Positions 1 through 7,449 of a stretch of DNA of 14,409 nt are shown here, one piece after another (position 1 is the first letter of the stretch; every line of letters starts with the position of its first letter). The position numbers were made by a program, and so were the translations under genes. Under the pieces are notes generated by a model, which was given only the letters and a program-made list of their open reading frames with translations, ran no database searches and had not been told where the DNA came from. This DNA comes from CAYGFH01 sp964356315 (GTDB lineage: Bacteria; Patescibacteriota; Microgenomatia; UBA10105; UBA927), in the NCBI GenBank assembly GCA_964356315.1, contig CAYHHA010000034.1:1-14409 (forward strand), given 5' to 3'.

Positions 1-1381
1 CGACAGAATAAGCAATTTTTCTTAGTAGTTTTAAAACAATTTCGTTCCGATTATCAAACTCCCATCTTGACAAGTTTTCAAAATTTAACGGTTGTGAAAA
101 CTGCACTAATCTCAAAACGAAAAAACAGTGAAAATATAAGAAAGTAGCTTGTAAAAAATGAAGCGATTCTCTATGTGTTACTGACCGCAATACAGGCTAA
201 AACTCGATAATTATCACTAGGCACAAATGGAAAGAATATAGAGCATGCAAAATATCTTATAATACAGCTTGAGGCTAAATATGCAGTTTTTGCTGTTAAT
301 ACTGCCTAAGTCGAAAAGATAAATACGAGTACGTGTCCCGAAACAAGACAACCCCGCTCAAAATATATTACAACAAAACAACAAGCCCCTAGGATGCCCG
401 TAAACGGTTTTATTTTCGCTAAGGGCGGTAAACACATGTCGAAGATTTATTTACAACATATCGTCTATTTTTTCGGTTGTTCGACAGAATAAAACGACAG
501 AAAAAAATGGAGTAATTACAAACATATCCAATAACAACAAAAATCCTCGAATTATTAACCTATATTCGAAGTTATTAGACCTATTATCGTATTTATAATG
601 TACATACCCAAAGCAACAATCAATTTAGCAGAGATAAAACCATAAAGCGAAATGTGTATATATAGGAAATATTATAACGGTCTACTTATGCATTATTAAC
701 TTTATATAGTAATATATTATTGAATATCAAATATATAAGCAGTATCCATTTCCGCTTATAAAATCAGTACAAAAAATGGCGTTAGAAAATTACGGTCTAA
801 TAGTAAATATATTCCAAATAGTTATTATGAAATATAATCATAAAAACTTAAGGATTTAGTTCCTAGCGCGTCATAACGTTTTTATTGAGCAATTGATATT
901 CATATATTCTGATGTTTTAGAACATAACAATGTTTTACAAACATAATTGTCTCACACCATACCCACTAATCACATATATAAAACATACTCGTGAATGCAA
1001 CCGGTAGTACCCATCAACACGTATAATATGAGATATAGTTATCTCCTTAGTCGTAAGCCTATAGGGTCGTCGTCAATGTCTATTGAAATCGTTAATTTAT
1101 TCCTAGCGCTTACATACAATGTAGTACTATGTTTCACGAAATTTTTAGTAGTCATCGGAATTTTACGTAGAAAACTGAGAAACTATCGCTGGACTGGCAG
1201 TTGCCCTATAGCGGGTAGCGAATGATCTCTAAATGATTAGTCAATTTTCTTCTACAGGGCGTGCTTCCCTATAGTAATTAATCTTCGAAGCTGACAATAG
1301 ACTATTGATACTACGCACAGTATTTATTGTGTGTATTCCAGGGCATTTACGGGCATCAAAGAAGCTATTCTCGACGAAGCA
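1..1381. other. AT-rich stretch without recognisable genes
   Basis: This 1.4-kb stretch is very rich in A and T, especially 480-1000, and stops are frequent in all six frames. The only ORF of note (995-1225, plus) has no ribosome binding site, unconvincing composition and no family resemblance, so I do not call it. I see no tRNA, no rRNA, no array of DnaA boxes and no tandem array. Short CTATAG-containing words recur (near 1060, 1205 and 1270) but form no clear structure. It lies downstream of atpC. Confidence 0.6.
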
Positions 1382-1630
1382 TTAGATATGCGTATATATT
1401 TTTACTGAGTTTGAATGCACGTAGATTACAGAGCGTTCGAACGAGAATTCCTTTATCTCAGCCCCTGTATTGACCCTAATCGGGTGATTTTCCACGATGC
1501 TTATGAAGTTAGCGTGAAACGGCAATATGTCGAAAGGACCCTGTGTATTCAGGGAAGACACCCATACCGCCTCGCCTTCCCATATTAGTGCCTCTGGTGA
1601 ATTCACCCGGACTTTAAGTACGTCTACCAT
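1382..1630 (-). CDS. atpC: F1Fo ATP synthase epsilon subunit, short form without the C-terminal helical hairpin
   Basis: This 82-residue protein matches the N-terminal beta-sandwich domain of F1 epsilon, which binds the gamma subunit and c-ring in the central stalk. It opens with a KVRVNSPEALIWEGEA-type strand pair. The segment GPFDILPFHANFISIV (about residues 31-46) corresponds to the family's G-x-x-x-ILPGHAPL region. The protein ends at the last beta strand (VKIYTHI), so the C-terminal helices that inhibit ATP hydrolysis in the 130-140-residue form are absent. Short epsilon subunits of about 80-90 residues exist naturally, for example in green sulfur bacteria, so this need not be a truncation. 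It follows atpD in the usual order on the same strand, but 1.3 kb away. An extended -10 eight bases before the ATG suggests its own, nearly leaderless promoter. No Shine-Dalgarno is visible. Confidence 0.85.
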   Translation of the reverse strand: MVDVLKVRVNSPEALIWEGEAVWVSSLNTQGPFDILPFHANFISIVENHPIRVNTGAEIKEFSFERSVIYVHSNSVKIYTHI

Positions 1631-1638
1631 ACTGTACT

Positions 1639-1647
1639 ACTATAACA
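1639..1647 (-). promoter_or_regulatory. extended -10 promoter of atpC
   Basis: On the minus strand this reads TGTTATAGT, an extended -10 (TGN plus TATAGT, 5 of 6 to consensus). Eight bases separate the hexamer from the ATG, so transcription should start one or two bases before the start codon. No good -35 hexamer lies at 16-18 bp. Confidence 0.5.
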
Positions 1648-2964
1648 CTATTTCCAGGCAATTTTAACTAAAAACTGTCGAATTGACATTTGGCCTTTAC
1701 AGACGCCCTGATGGTAAATATTGCAAGTACGATAGACTTCCTATAGGGTAATTATGATAAATACCACACGGGACTATAAGATAGACCGCCAATTATAGGC
1801 CCCACCACTACAGGATACAAACGATTCTTTGAGCCGTAATATCGCGCTATTATCTATGTATAGTGTCTCTATATCGAAGAATTACCGGATATGTGAGAGT
1901 TTGTAGAGCTCGTACCTTCTTACCTCAATGCATGGCGGTATTTGCATGCTCGTATTCGTGGGCACCAGTAACGTTGTCAGGAACTATACCATTCGCCTGC
2001 ATACGCGATTTCAGACCCTCACAGGGACAATCTCTGAACGGTGCGAATACCGAAAAAGGCCTCTGCAGGCACTCTTTCTGTTTCTCTCGTGCGACAATCT
2101 GGAATTCATTCCTGCATATAGGACCACTGCTCACCAGCACATCTGTGAAGCTGGGAGTCATTAGGTGCGATTCCAACGCAAATACAGCGAGAGAGCTGAG
2201 ACGCGTAGGCAACACGTATACGACACGCCCAGTTTTTTGACATTTTTCAGAGGTATATAACTTTCATACATCATATATCAAAAGTCTAATTGAGGCCATA
2301 TTCAACAAATATATTGAGCTATAACGACTTTGTCTATGTCTTATATTACTTACTATATATAGCGAATTTTCCCAGCAGAAATCATCTTTTTAGGCATAAA
2401 TTATGGCACTCATCCAGCGAACTATTCCCATGCCACAGGAGTACTCTCGCTGTATGACTCATGAAGCTTCTCCTCTGTCGTAAACCGTTCCGTTCATATC
2501 GCTTTTTGAATCCATGAATAATGACCCCCACGAGCATCATAGACGTATCCAAAATCCTAACCACTAGAGGCCTAAATAGTACATCAGGTACCAATGCTAG
2601 CACCTATTACAATCTAGGCGCCAATCACACGATATTTGACCATAATGGCTATTTATTGAGGCCAATAAACTATCACTACAATATAGCCGTTTGCTAGCAC
2701 CATAGATTTAGATATTTGCGACCAGCCTCTAGAGTTATTATAATTATACGGATACTTTTTTGCCCTTACGTATCATCAAAATCATCTATGCAATACTGTC
2801 CACTACAGACGTGTTGCCCCTATTTTTTTTGGAATACTATATCTTCCTCTACCCACTACTCTTCGGCCTTTTTGATTACCGACAACGGTACGACACTCCT
2901 CAATATCAGAGAAAACGTACCTGCTGGAAAAGGAGTAACTACTATAGGGGAATAGGTACACGCA
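1648..2964. other. gene-free spacer between atpD and atpC
   Basis: About 1.3 kb separates two genes that are normally adjacent. Overlapping ORFs on both strands at 1863-2240 reflect a locally GC-richer, stop-poor patch, and none looks like a protein family. A minus-strand ORF at 2382-2603 starts with GTG, has no ribosome binding site and looks random. The plus-strand ORFs around 2716-3029 are AT-rich shadows that run into atpD. I found no tRNA, inverted-repeat pair or transposase remnant that would explain an insertion. A TATAGT word on the minus strand (2941-2946), just past the atpD stop, could start a transcript across the spacer. Confidence 0.5.
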
Positions 2965-5106
2965 TTACTTTTTTGAGTCTTTTGCTGGAGCGACCCCTGA
3001 ACCAGATAGTTTTCCACCGTCTTTTCTAGCCTCAGTAGCCACTGTACTATCCACAGAAGCGGTTTTTGATGAACCATCTGATGTTGCACTCGTTTTCCCA
3101 TCAGCGATTGCAGAAGCAGACGTTGAAGTACCAGATCCAACAGGTTTTACAGCAGGTGCAGGACTCGCGGTGGCCACTTTCCCATCACCAACTTTCCCAT
3201 CACCCGCTTTCCCCTCAACAGGAGTTCCCGTGGTGACACTCGCAATGGGTCCCAACAGCTTCGCAGCATTAATACTTCCAATATACATAAACTTTTCTGG
3301 AGGCACGCCGTCACACTTTCCGCTCATGATCCCCGCTACATCATGCACCGTATCCATACGCTCTACTTGCTCCCCCTTCTTTCCTGTTTGCTTTTCTGTG
3401 GTAAAAAACGGCTGTGTCATGTAGTTAATCAGTTTTTTCGCTCGCTGATAGACCAATTGATCATACGGGGACAACTCAGCTTCTCCGACGATAGCAACGA
3501 TGCGGGATAACCTTTGATGATTGTTCAAAAGCTCCAACGCCCGCGTCGCGATATCATAATGCTCATCCCCCACCACACGCTTATTGAGCGTATTGGAGGT
3601 AGAAACCAGCGCGTCGATCGGAGGATAAAATCCACGCGATGCACGGTCTCGGGATAAAATCACCTGCGCATCCAAATGCGATAAAATTGCAGACACACCC
3701 ACGTCTGAGAGCTCATCTGCAGGCACGTAGACCGTCTGGACAGACGTAATACTTGCAGAGGTTGTAGATACTAAACGATTTTCAAAATTCGAAATTTCCG
3801 TTTCAAGCGTAGCTTGGTACCCCAACTCAGAAGGAATCGACCCAAGTACAGCAGACACCTCGGCGCCGGCCTGTATAAATCGGTACACATTATCTGCGAA
3901 AAACAGTACATCCTTTTTCATCGTATCCCGGTAAAATTCCGCCAAGGAAGACGCCGCCCACGCAATACGAAAGCGGATAATTGCATTTTCATTCATCTGA
4001 CCAAAGATCAGCGCAACACGATCGATAACACCACTGGCCTCCAACTCCTTCATCAGCTCATGTCCTTCGCGGATACGCTCGCCGATACCAGCAAAGATGG
4101 ACAATCCTTCATGTTTATACGTAATGTTGTGCAGGAGTTCCGTCATCAGAACCGTTTTGCCCACACCGGCCCCGCCGACAAAGCCGATACGACCACCTTT
4201 GACGAAGGGAGTTAAAAAGTCTATTTGTTTAATCCCTGATTCCAAAATTTCCTGCGAAGTAATAACTTCAATCGGGACAGAACTATCATGATAAATCGAT
4301 TTATAATCCGGGTTTACGATCTCCCCTTTATTATCCACAGGATCGCCAAAAAGGTTGTACACACGCCCCAACACCGCTTTTCCCGCCTTTACCTGAAGTG
4401 GCGCGCCCGTTGAGATAATCGGCATATTGCGGTAGAGTTCTGATCGCTTGGTCAGAGAGAGACAAAACAATGAATTATCGTCACTGTAGGCGTACACTTC
4501 CAACCGAAGCTTCATATTTTCCGGACTTGTTAAAATGTCGTAAAACCTCGGCAACCCCTCTGTTTCATCATAGGCAACTTCGACGATCTGTCCGCGAACA
4601 GATCGCACTCTTCCCTTAAACGTTGGTGTCGCGATCGGTGCATGCTTAGGAGGAGATACCGCAGGAGATGCGCTCACTGATCCTGTCGGCACTCTTTTTT
4701 CTTTTACTTTTATTGTGGGAATTGGTCCCACAGACGCCATAGGAGGAACTAAAGAAGAAGTCGAATTTACCACTGTTCCTATTGTAGATTGCGCTTCTTT
4801 GTCAGTTTGCGGACTATTTTGACGCTCTGATACTGTGATGCTTTGACGCTCTAATTCCTTGACGCTCTGATTCTCCGACGCCTTGACGCTTTGAAGCTCC
4901 GACGCTTTGACGCCCCCTGACGCTCCGACGCCCTGTGTACCAGACGCATCCGTCGGACTAAACACAGGCCTCAGTTTTTTGACCCGAGCAGGCACTGCGA
5001 TAGCTTGACGCGTTGACGCCTTGATGCCCTGACGCTTTGACGCTTTCTTCACGGGAACGACTTTACTACTAAACACTGCTCGTTGCTTCTTCTCTACCAT
5101 ACTCAC
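2965..5106 (-). CDS. atpD: F1Fo ATP synthase beta subunit with long N- and C-terminal extensions
   Basis: This is the catalytic subunit of F1, which binds ADP and phosphate at the alpha-beta interface. At 713 residues it is far longer than the usual 460-480. The core spans about residues 163-615: beta-barrel start FKGRVRSVRGQIVEV, P-loop GGAGVGKT (311-318), catalytic glutamate in GERIREG (E343), Walker B LFFADN (D405), the SELGYQATL segment and SITSVQTVYVPADEL (452-466). The DELSEED lever is altered to AELSPYD (543-549), and the arginine of the usual GRMPS segment is a serine (GSIPS, 422-426). The N-terminal 160 residues are Lys/Ser/Gln/Val-rich with degenerate KASxxQSV repeats, and the last 95 are Gly/Ser/Ala/Lys-rich. 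Both look disordered. The first start is GTG at 5106, and ATG at 5100 is an alternative. Only atpC accompanies it, and no other ATP synthase gene is nearby. The family call is certain; the role of the extensions is unknown. Confidence 0.95.
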   Translation of the reverse strand: MSMVEKKQRAVFSSKVVPVKKASKRQGIKASTRQAIAVPARVKKLRPVFSPTDASGTQGVGASGGVKASELQSVKASENQSVKELERQSITVSERQNSPQTDKEAQSTIGTVVNSTSSLVPPMASVGPIPTIKVKEKRVPTGSVSASPAVSPPKHAPIATPTFKGRVRSVRGQIVEVAYDETEGLPRFYDILTSPENMKLRLEVYAYSDDNSLFCLSLTKRSELYRNMPIISTGAPLQVKAGKAVLGRVYNLFGDPVDNKGEIVNPDYKSIYHDSSVPIEVITSQEILESGIKQIDFLTPFVKGGRIGFVGGAGVGKTVLMTELLHNITYKHEGLSIFAGIGERIREGHELMKELEASGVIDRVALIFGQMNENAIIRFRIAWAASSLAEFYRDTMKKDVLFFADNVYRFIQAGAEVSAVLGSIPSELGYQATLETEISNFENRLVSTTSASITSVQTVYVPADELSDVGVSAILSHLDAQVILSRDRASRGFYPPIDALVSTSNTLNKRVVGDEHYDIATRALELLNNHQRLSRIVAIVGEAELSPYDQLVYQRAKKLINYMTQPFFTTEKQTGKKGEQVERMDTVHDVAGIMSGKCDGVPPEKFMYIGSINAAKLLGPIASVTTGTPVEGKAGDGKVGDGKVATASPAPAVKPVGSGTSTSASAIADGKTSATSDGSSKTASVDSTVATEARKDGGKLSGSGVAPAKDSKK
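4819..5045 (-). repeat. degenerate GCGTC-based DNA repeat inside the atpD N-terminal extension
   Basis: The pentamer GCGTC (GACGC on the plus strand) occurs about a dozen times in two clusters (about 4819-4931 and 5005-5045), in words such as GCGTCAAAGCGTC. It is read in every frame: GCG TC gives Ala-Ser in KAS, AGC GTC gives Ser-Val in QSV, and GAG CGT CAA gives Glu-Arg-Gln in ERQ. The repetition therefore exists at DNA level and the protein repeats follow from it. Confidence 0.6.
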
Positions 5107-5112
5107 TAGAGT

Positions 5113-5118
5113 ACTATA
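5113..5118 (-). promoter_or_regulatory. -10 hexamer of atpD
   Basis: TATAGT on the minus strand lies exactly six bases before the GTG at 5106. The predicted transcription start therefore coincides with that GTG, or lies six bases before the alternative ATG at 5100. No convincing -35 and no Shine-Dalgarno are seen. Confidence 0.4.
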
Positions 5119-5172
5119 TTTTGAGGATTTTTTCCTAAGGTCTTATGAATCAGTTTTCAAAGAAACCAAGCG

Positions 5173-5186
5173 TATGCCTTGTGGCA
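5173..5186. repeat. short hairpin between the 191-aa gene and atpD
   Basis: ATGCC and GGCAT form a perfect 5-bp stem with a TTGT loop. Read on the minus strand it lies downstream of the 191-aa gene and is followed after several bases by a weak T-rich run, so it may be a poor terminator. The stem is too short to call with confidence. Confidence 0.2.
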
Positions 5187-5321
5187 TTCTCGAGAGTGTT
5201 ATAAATAGTTTTTTACACTATTTTAGAATTTCCATCCATAGCCTGAGTACGTATGGTTTATAAGAGCGCTCTGTACAAAGCTTGAGGCAATCAATATTGT
5301 GCGAAAATCATTCTCCCTCAG

Positions 5322-5897
5322 CTACTCTCTTTCCACAAACGACCAACCACGGTCGTCAGAACCCCCTCCGAGATCGTGATATTTCTTTCTGGAAAATCCT
5401 TTGCGTATATGATAAATCGCCATCGGTAAACCCTCTACATGCACTATTCTCCCCCATGGAGTCTCTTCCTCAGAAGTGATACGCTCCGCATCAAACAACG
5501 GGAATGCAAATGATGTACGGTCGAGAACAGCGATTGCCGAACGTATGCGAGGATCTATCATTCCTTCTTCCTCCCCTTTCAACACATAATTCAGAAGGTG
5601 TTGAGCGGTTTCGTTTTCAAATCGATCCATAATCGGCCAGATACTGCCATATACACTGACACCCTCTATATGCATCGCGGCTTCGAGAGCATCCTTAGGT
5701 TCCGCCCGAGATTCTACGAGCTGCATCCAGTTATCTCCCACTGTCAACAAATCAGAAGGAAGATCTGGGTAGGATTCTTTCAATTCTATCAAGATACTGA
5801 GAGACATCTGACCGTACTCTTGCTGGAGTTGATCTCTGTTATCGCTATCAGTCAAAATATTTTTTGGCAAATCGATGGATCGCTCAGGTTGTGGCAT
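5322..5897 (-). CDS. hypothetical protein, 191 aa, acidic and soluble
   Basis: I do not recognise this protein. It is acidic, has no signal peptide or membrane segment, and looks mainly helical in its first two thirds. These include LQQEYGQMSLSILIELKESY (about 25-44) and a DRFENETAQHLLNYVLKGEE stretch near the middle. The C-terminus is charged and glycine-rich (GGGSDDRGW). The ATG start is supported by a GGAG ribosome binding site (CTCC on the plus strand, 5903-5906) at a normal distance, and by a TATAGT -10 at 5914-5919 (minus strand), giving a leader of about ten bases. It is transcribed divergently from the 6112-7015 gene pair and sits upstream of atpD on the same strand. The 215-bp gap to atpD argues against a tight operon. 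Confidence 0.75.
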   Translation of the reverse strand: MPQPERSIDLPKNILTDSDNRDQLQQEYGQMSLSILIELKESYPDLPSDLLTVGDNWMQLVESRAEPKDALEAAMHIEGVSVYGSIWPIMDRFENETAQHLLNYVLKGEEEGMIDPRIRSAIAVLDRTSFAFPLFDAERITSEEETPWGRIVHVEGLPMAIYHIRKGFSRKKYHDLGGGSDDRGWSFVERE

Positions 5898-5902
5898 AAA
5901 AA

Positions 5903-5919
5903 CTCCGTTTTCTACTATA
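5903..5919 (-). promoter_or_regulatory. -10 hexamer and ribosome binding site of the 191-aa gene
   Basis: On the minus strand TATAGT (5914-5919) is followed by a GGAG Shine-Dalgarno core (5903-5906), then the ATG at 5897. This is one of few genes here with both signals, and it contrasts with the leaderless arrangement elsewhere. Confidence 0.4.
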
Positions 5920-6076
5920 GAGATATAGACCGTTGATACGCTATTTAATTACAAACCGATTCTATCGTAATTCGCCCTATTTGAAAAGTACGAGCGAATT
6001 TCTCATGTAAAAATCTGAAGGCTCATTCCCTATCCCCGTTATTTTACCCATTTTAATACATCAAAGTGTATATAAA

Positions 6077-6085
6077 TGATATAAT
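6077..6085 (+). promoter_or_regulatory. extended -10 promoter upstream of the 6112 ORF
   Basis: TGATATAAT is a perfect extended -10 (TGN-TATAAT). It predicts transcription from about 6092 and a leader of about 20 bases before the ATG at 6112. No clear -35 is present, as is usual for extended -10 promoters. Confidence 0.55.
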
Positions 6086-6111
6086 TATCGGAATCTCAGC
6101 CATATCCAGCC

Positions 6112-6342
6112 ATGAATTATCAAGAACAAAACCAATCATTCGAACAAAGTGCTATTTCGCCTGAACTAGATCATTACATCGGTAATATACTTGCAGTTCG
6201 CGATGCAATTTTCAGAGAAAATTCCCTTATAGCACCCGAGGTTCTGGATCGCAGGCTAGAAACAGTACTTATGCTCCGGATCTATTCGAGCTCAATAAAG
6301 GACCAATTTATTGCTAGGATATTCAGATATCGTGTTACATAG
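6112..6342 (+). CDS. hypothetical protein, 76 aa, probably the 5' part of a frameshifted gene
   Basis: This ORF encodes a soluble, mostly helical 76-residue peptide with no domain that I recognise. It starts with an ATG about 20 bases after the predicted transcription start of a perfect extended -10, and has no Shine-Dalgarno. Composition is protein-like up to about residue 60, then becomes less convincing (KDQFIARIFRYRVT). The next ORF begins in the +1 frame inside its last 32 bases and continues with good coding character. The two may therefore be one gene of about 300 codons split by a one-base indel between 6299 and 6339. The alternative is two translationally coupled genes. No homologue is known to me. 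Confidence 0.55.
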   Translation: MNYQEQNQSFEQSAISPELDHYIGNILAVRDAIFRENSLIAPEVLDRRLETVLMLRIYSSSIKDQFIARIFRYRVT

Positions 6343-7015
6343 AACGCTACTAGATAAATTTACGCGCGATAGCATGGATCGCTATTATGACAGAATCCAA
6401 AAACTCGCATCGAGTCTCATTGATCCAAATCATCAAAGCTCCCAAGAAGTATTAGAGGCATTCTCATCAATTGACACTGATGGATCTGGGCGCTACATGC
6501 TCAAATATTTAATCATAAATACCCCCATATACTTTGATAATTCTACAGTTCTAGAGGAAGATATCTTTCCTTCTGGAAATCCCTGCTACGCATTCCATAT
6601 CGATGGCAGATCACCAGAACCGCTAGGCCGTATTCGCCAAATTCAGATTGAAGCGCACAAGGCAAGAGCTGGGGAAATAGAACGTAAATATACCACAGCT
6701 CGTCATCATACCCCGGTCCGCATAATCAGCTGGCTTATTTCAACACCTTCAAAAGTTTCGTTACTGTCAGATATGACCGTTGATGAGATAGAGCTACAAG
6801 GGGGAATATATTTTGGCAATATAGATGCTTCCAAAATCATCAGCGGATATGACCCCTCTGGAGTAACAGAGTTTATCGATTCATCAGAATTATTCCGAAT
6901 TGCGGCAGATACCATCGCATTCTCACCATCATTTTTGAAAAAATTCCTCTCGAAAGGCACATTGCCTCTTATGGGTATGGCAGTCATACCGGGAAACGTA
7001 TTTTTCAAAAAATAA
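6311..7015 (+). CDS. hypothetical protein, 234 aa, second ORF of the overlapping pair
   Basis: This is an unrecognised soluble protein. The annotated start is a TTG that overlaps the preceding ORF by 32 bases. An AAAGGA sequence at 6297-6302, eight bases ahead of it, could act as a ribosome binding site. The first ATG within the frame lies only at residue 22. The N-terminal third is helical (RDSMDRYYDRIQKLASSL, 19-36). A DTDGSG stretch (55-60) resembles an EF-hand loop, but position 12 of that loop is Tyr, so calcium binding is unlikely. The C-terminal half looks like mixed alpha/beta. It converges with the 99-aa gene on the other strand, with only eight bases between stops and no terminator hairpin visible. 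Downstream half of a frameshifted gene is as likely as a separate gene. Confidence 0.6.
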   Translation: MLGYSDIVLHRTLLDKFTRDSMDRYYDRIQKLASSLIDPNHQSSQEVLEAFSSIDTDGSGRYMLKYLIINTPIYFDNSTVLEEDIFPSGNPCYAFHIDGRSPEPLGRIRQIQIEAHKARAGEIERKYTTARHHTPVRIISWLISTPSKVSLLSDMTVDEIELQGGIYFGNIDASKIISGYDPSGVTEFIDSSELFRIAADTIAFSPSFLKKFLSKGTLPLMGMAVIPGNVFFKK

Positions 7016-7023
7016 TCATCTCA

Positions 7024-7323
7024 CTATTCCAACACTTCAATTTTTTTCCCACCAAGTGCCCGCGAAAGCATCGTGGCCATAACAGCTCTCCCATGATCAT
7101 GCCACCCATTCCCTGTGCAATCACTATACGACACCCACGCATCATGTGGACGCACAAATACTTTAAGATTCTCACGGGAATATGTCACCCAATATTCAGG
7201 GTACCAGGCAGGATCTTCGTTGAGTTCACAAGCAGTATAGACATCACTGTAGCAAACGGCATCCTCCCACCTTGTAAACTGAGGCAAATGCGAAAATTCC
7301 TCAGAATCCGGTGAATACTCCAT
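7024..7323 (-). CDS. hypothetical protein, 99 aa, aromatic-rich
   Basis: I do not recognise this small acidic protein. It is rich in Trp and Tyr (WYPEYWVTYS around 40-49), contains three Cys and a GNGWHDHG stretch (about 72-79), and ends with a helical RAVMATMLSRAL segment. It has no signal peptide or membrane helix. I chose the ATG at 7323, with a GGGGA about ten bases upstream. An in-frame TTG at 7365 would add 14 residues. A weak promoter (TTGCAA, 16 bp, TTAAAT on the minus strand) fits the ATG. The IS30 element begins only 66 bp upstream, so its upstream region has probably been replaced by the insertion. It faces the 6311-7015 gene tail to tail. Confidence 0.6.
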   Translation of the reverse strand: MEYSPDSEEFSHLPQFTRWEDAVCYSDVYTACELNEDPAWYPEYWVTYSRENLKVFVRPHDAWVSYSDCTGNGWHDHGRAVMATMLSRALGGKKIEVLE

Positions 7324-7410
7324 ATCCGTTTCCCCAGATTTAATATCGGTTACATATGATTGCAAAATCCGGTCTGGAATAACTTAAGTTCGCAAACGAA
7401 GTGCAACACT

Positions 7411-7437
7411 CTCAGGGTATAATCTGAAGCCTGAGGG
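7411..7437 (+). promoter_or_regulatory. transposase -10 inside a potential read-through hairpin
   Basis: CTCAGG (7411-7416) and CCTGAG (7430-7435) can pair, extended outward by a wobble and a C-G pair to 7409 and 7437, which touches the first bases of the Shine-Dalgarno. The loop contains TATAAT (7418-7423), whose transcription start would fall near 7430. The native transcript would therefore lack the left arm, while transcripts entering from outside would carry the whole hairpin. Confidence 0.4.
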
Positions 7438-7449
7438 AGGTGATCTGTT

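Noticed and set aside
995..1225. 76-aa plus-strand ORF with a hydrophobic stretch
   Set aside because: No ribosome binding site, composition typical of random AT-rich DNA, and no similarity to a family that I know.
1..1381. Alternative genetic code (TGA as sense) hiding genes in the spacers
   Set aside because: TAA and TAG are also frequent in all frames there, and the recognised genes read normally with the standard code.
1863..2240. Overlapping ORFs on both strands between atpC and atpD
   Set aside because: Three frames are open at once in a locally GC-richer patch; none has a credible start signal or domain.
2382..2603. 73-aa minus-strand ORF between atpD and atpC
   Set aside because: GTG start without signal, rare-looking codons and no recognisable motif; treated as chance.
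4330..4338. Perfect TTATCCACA DnaA-box word
   Set aside because: It is a single occurrence inside the atpD coding region with no cluster and no dnaA or dnaN nearby, so it does not mark an origin.
6471..6510. EF-hand-like DTDGSG motif in the 234-aa protein
   Set aside because: The acidic residue needed at loop position 12 is Tyr and no second hand is present.
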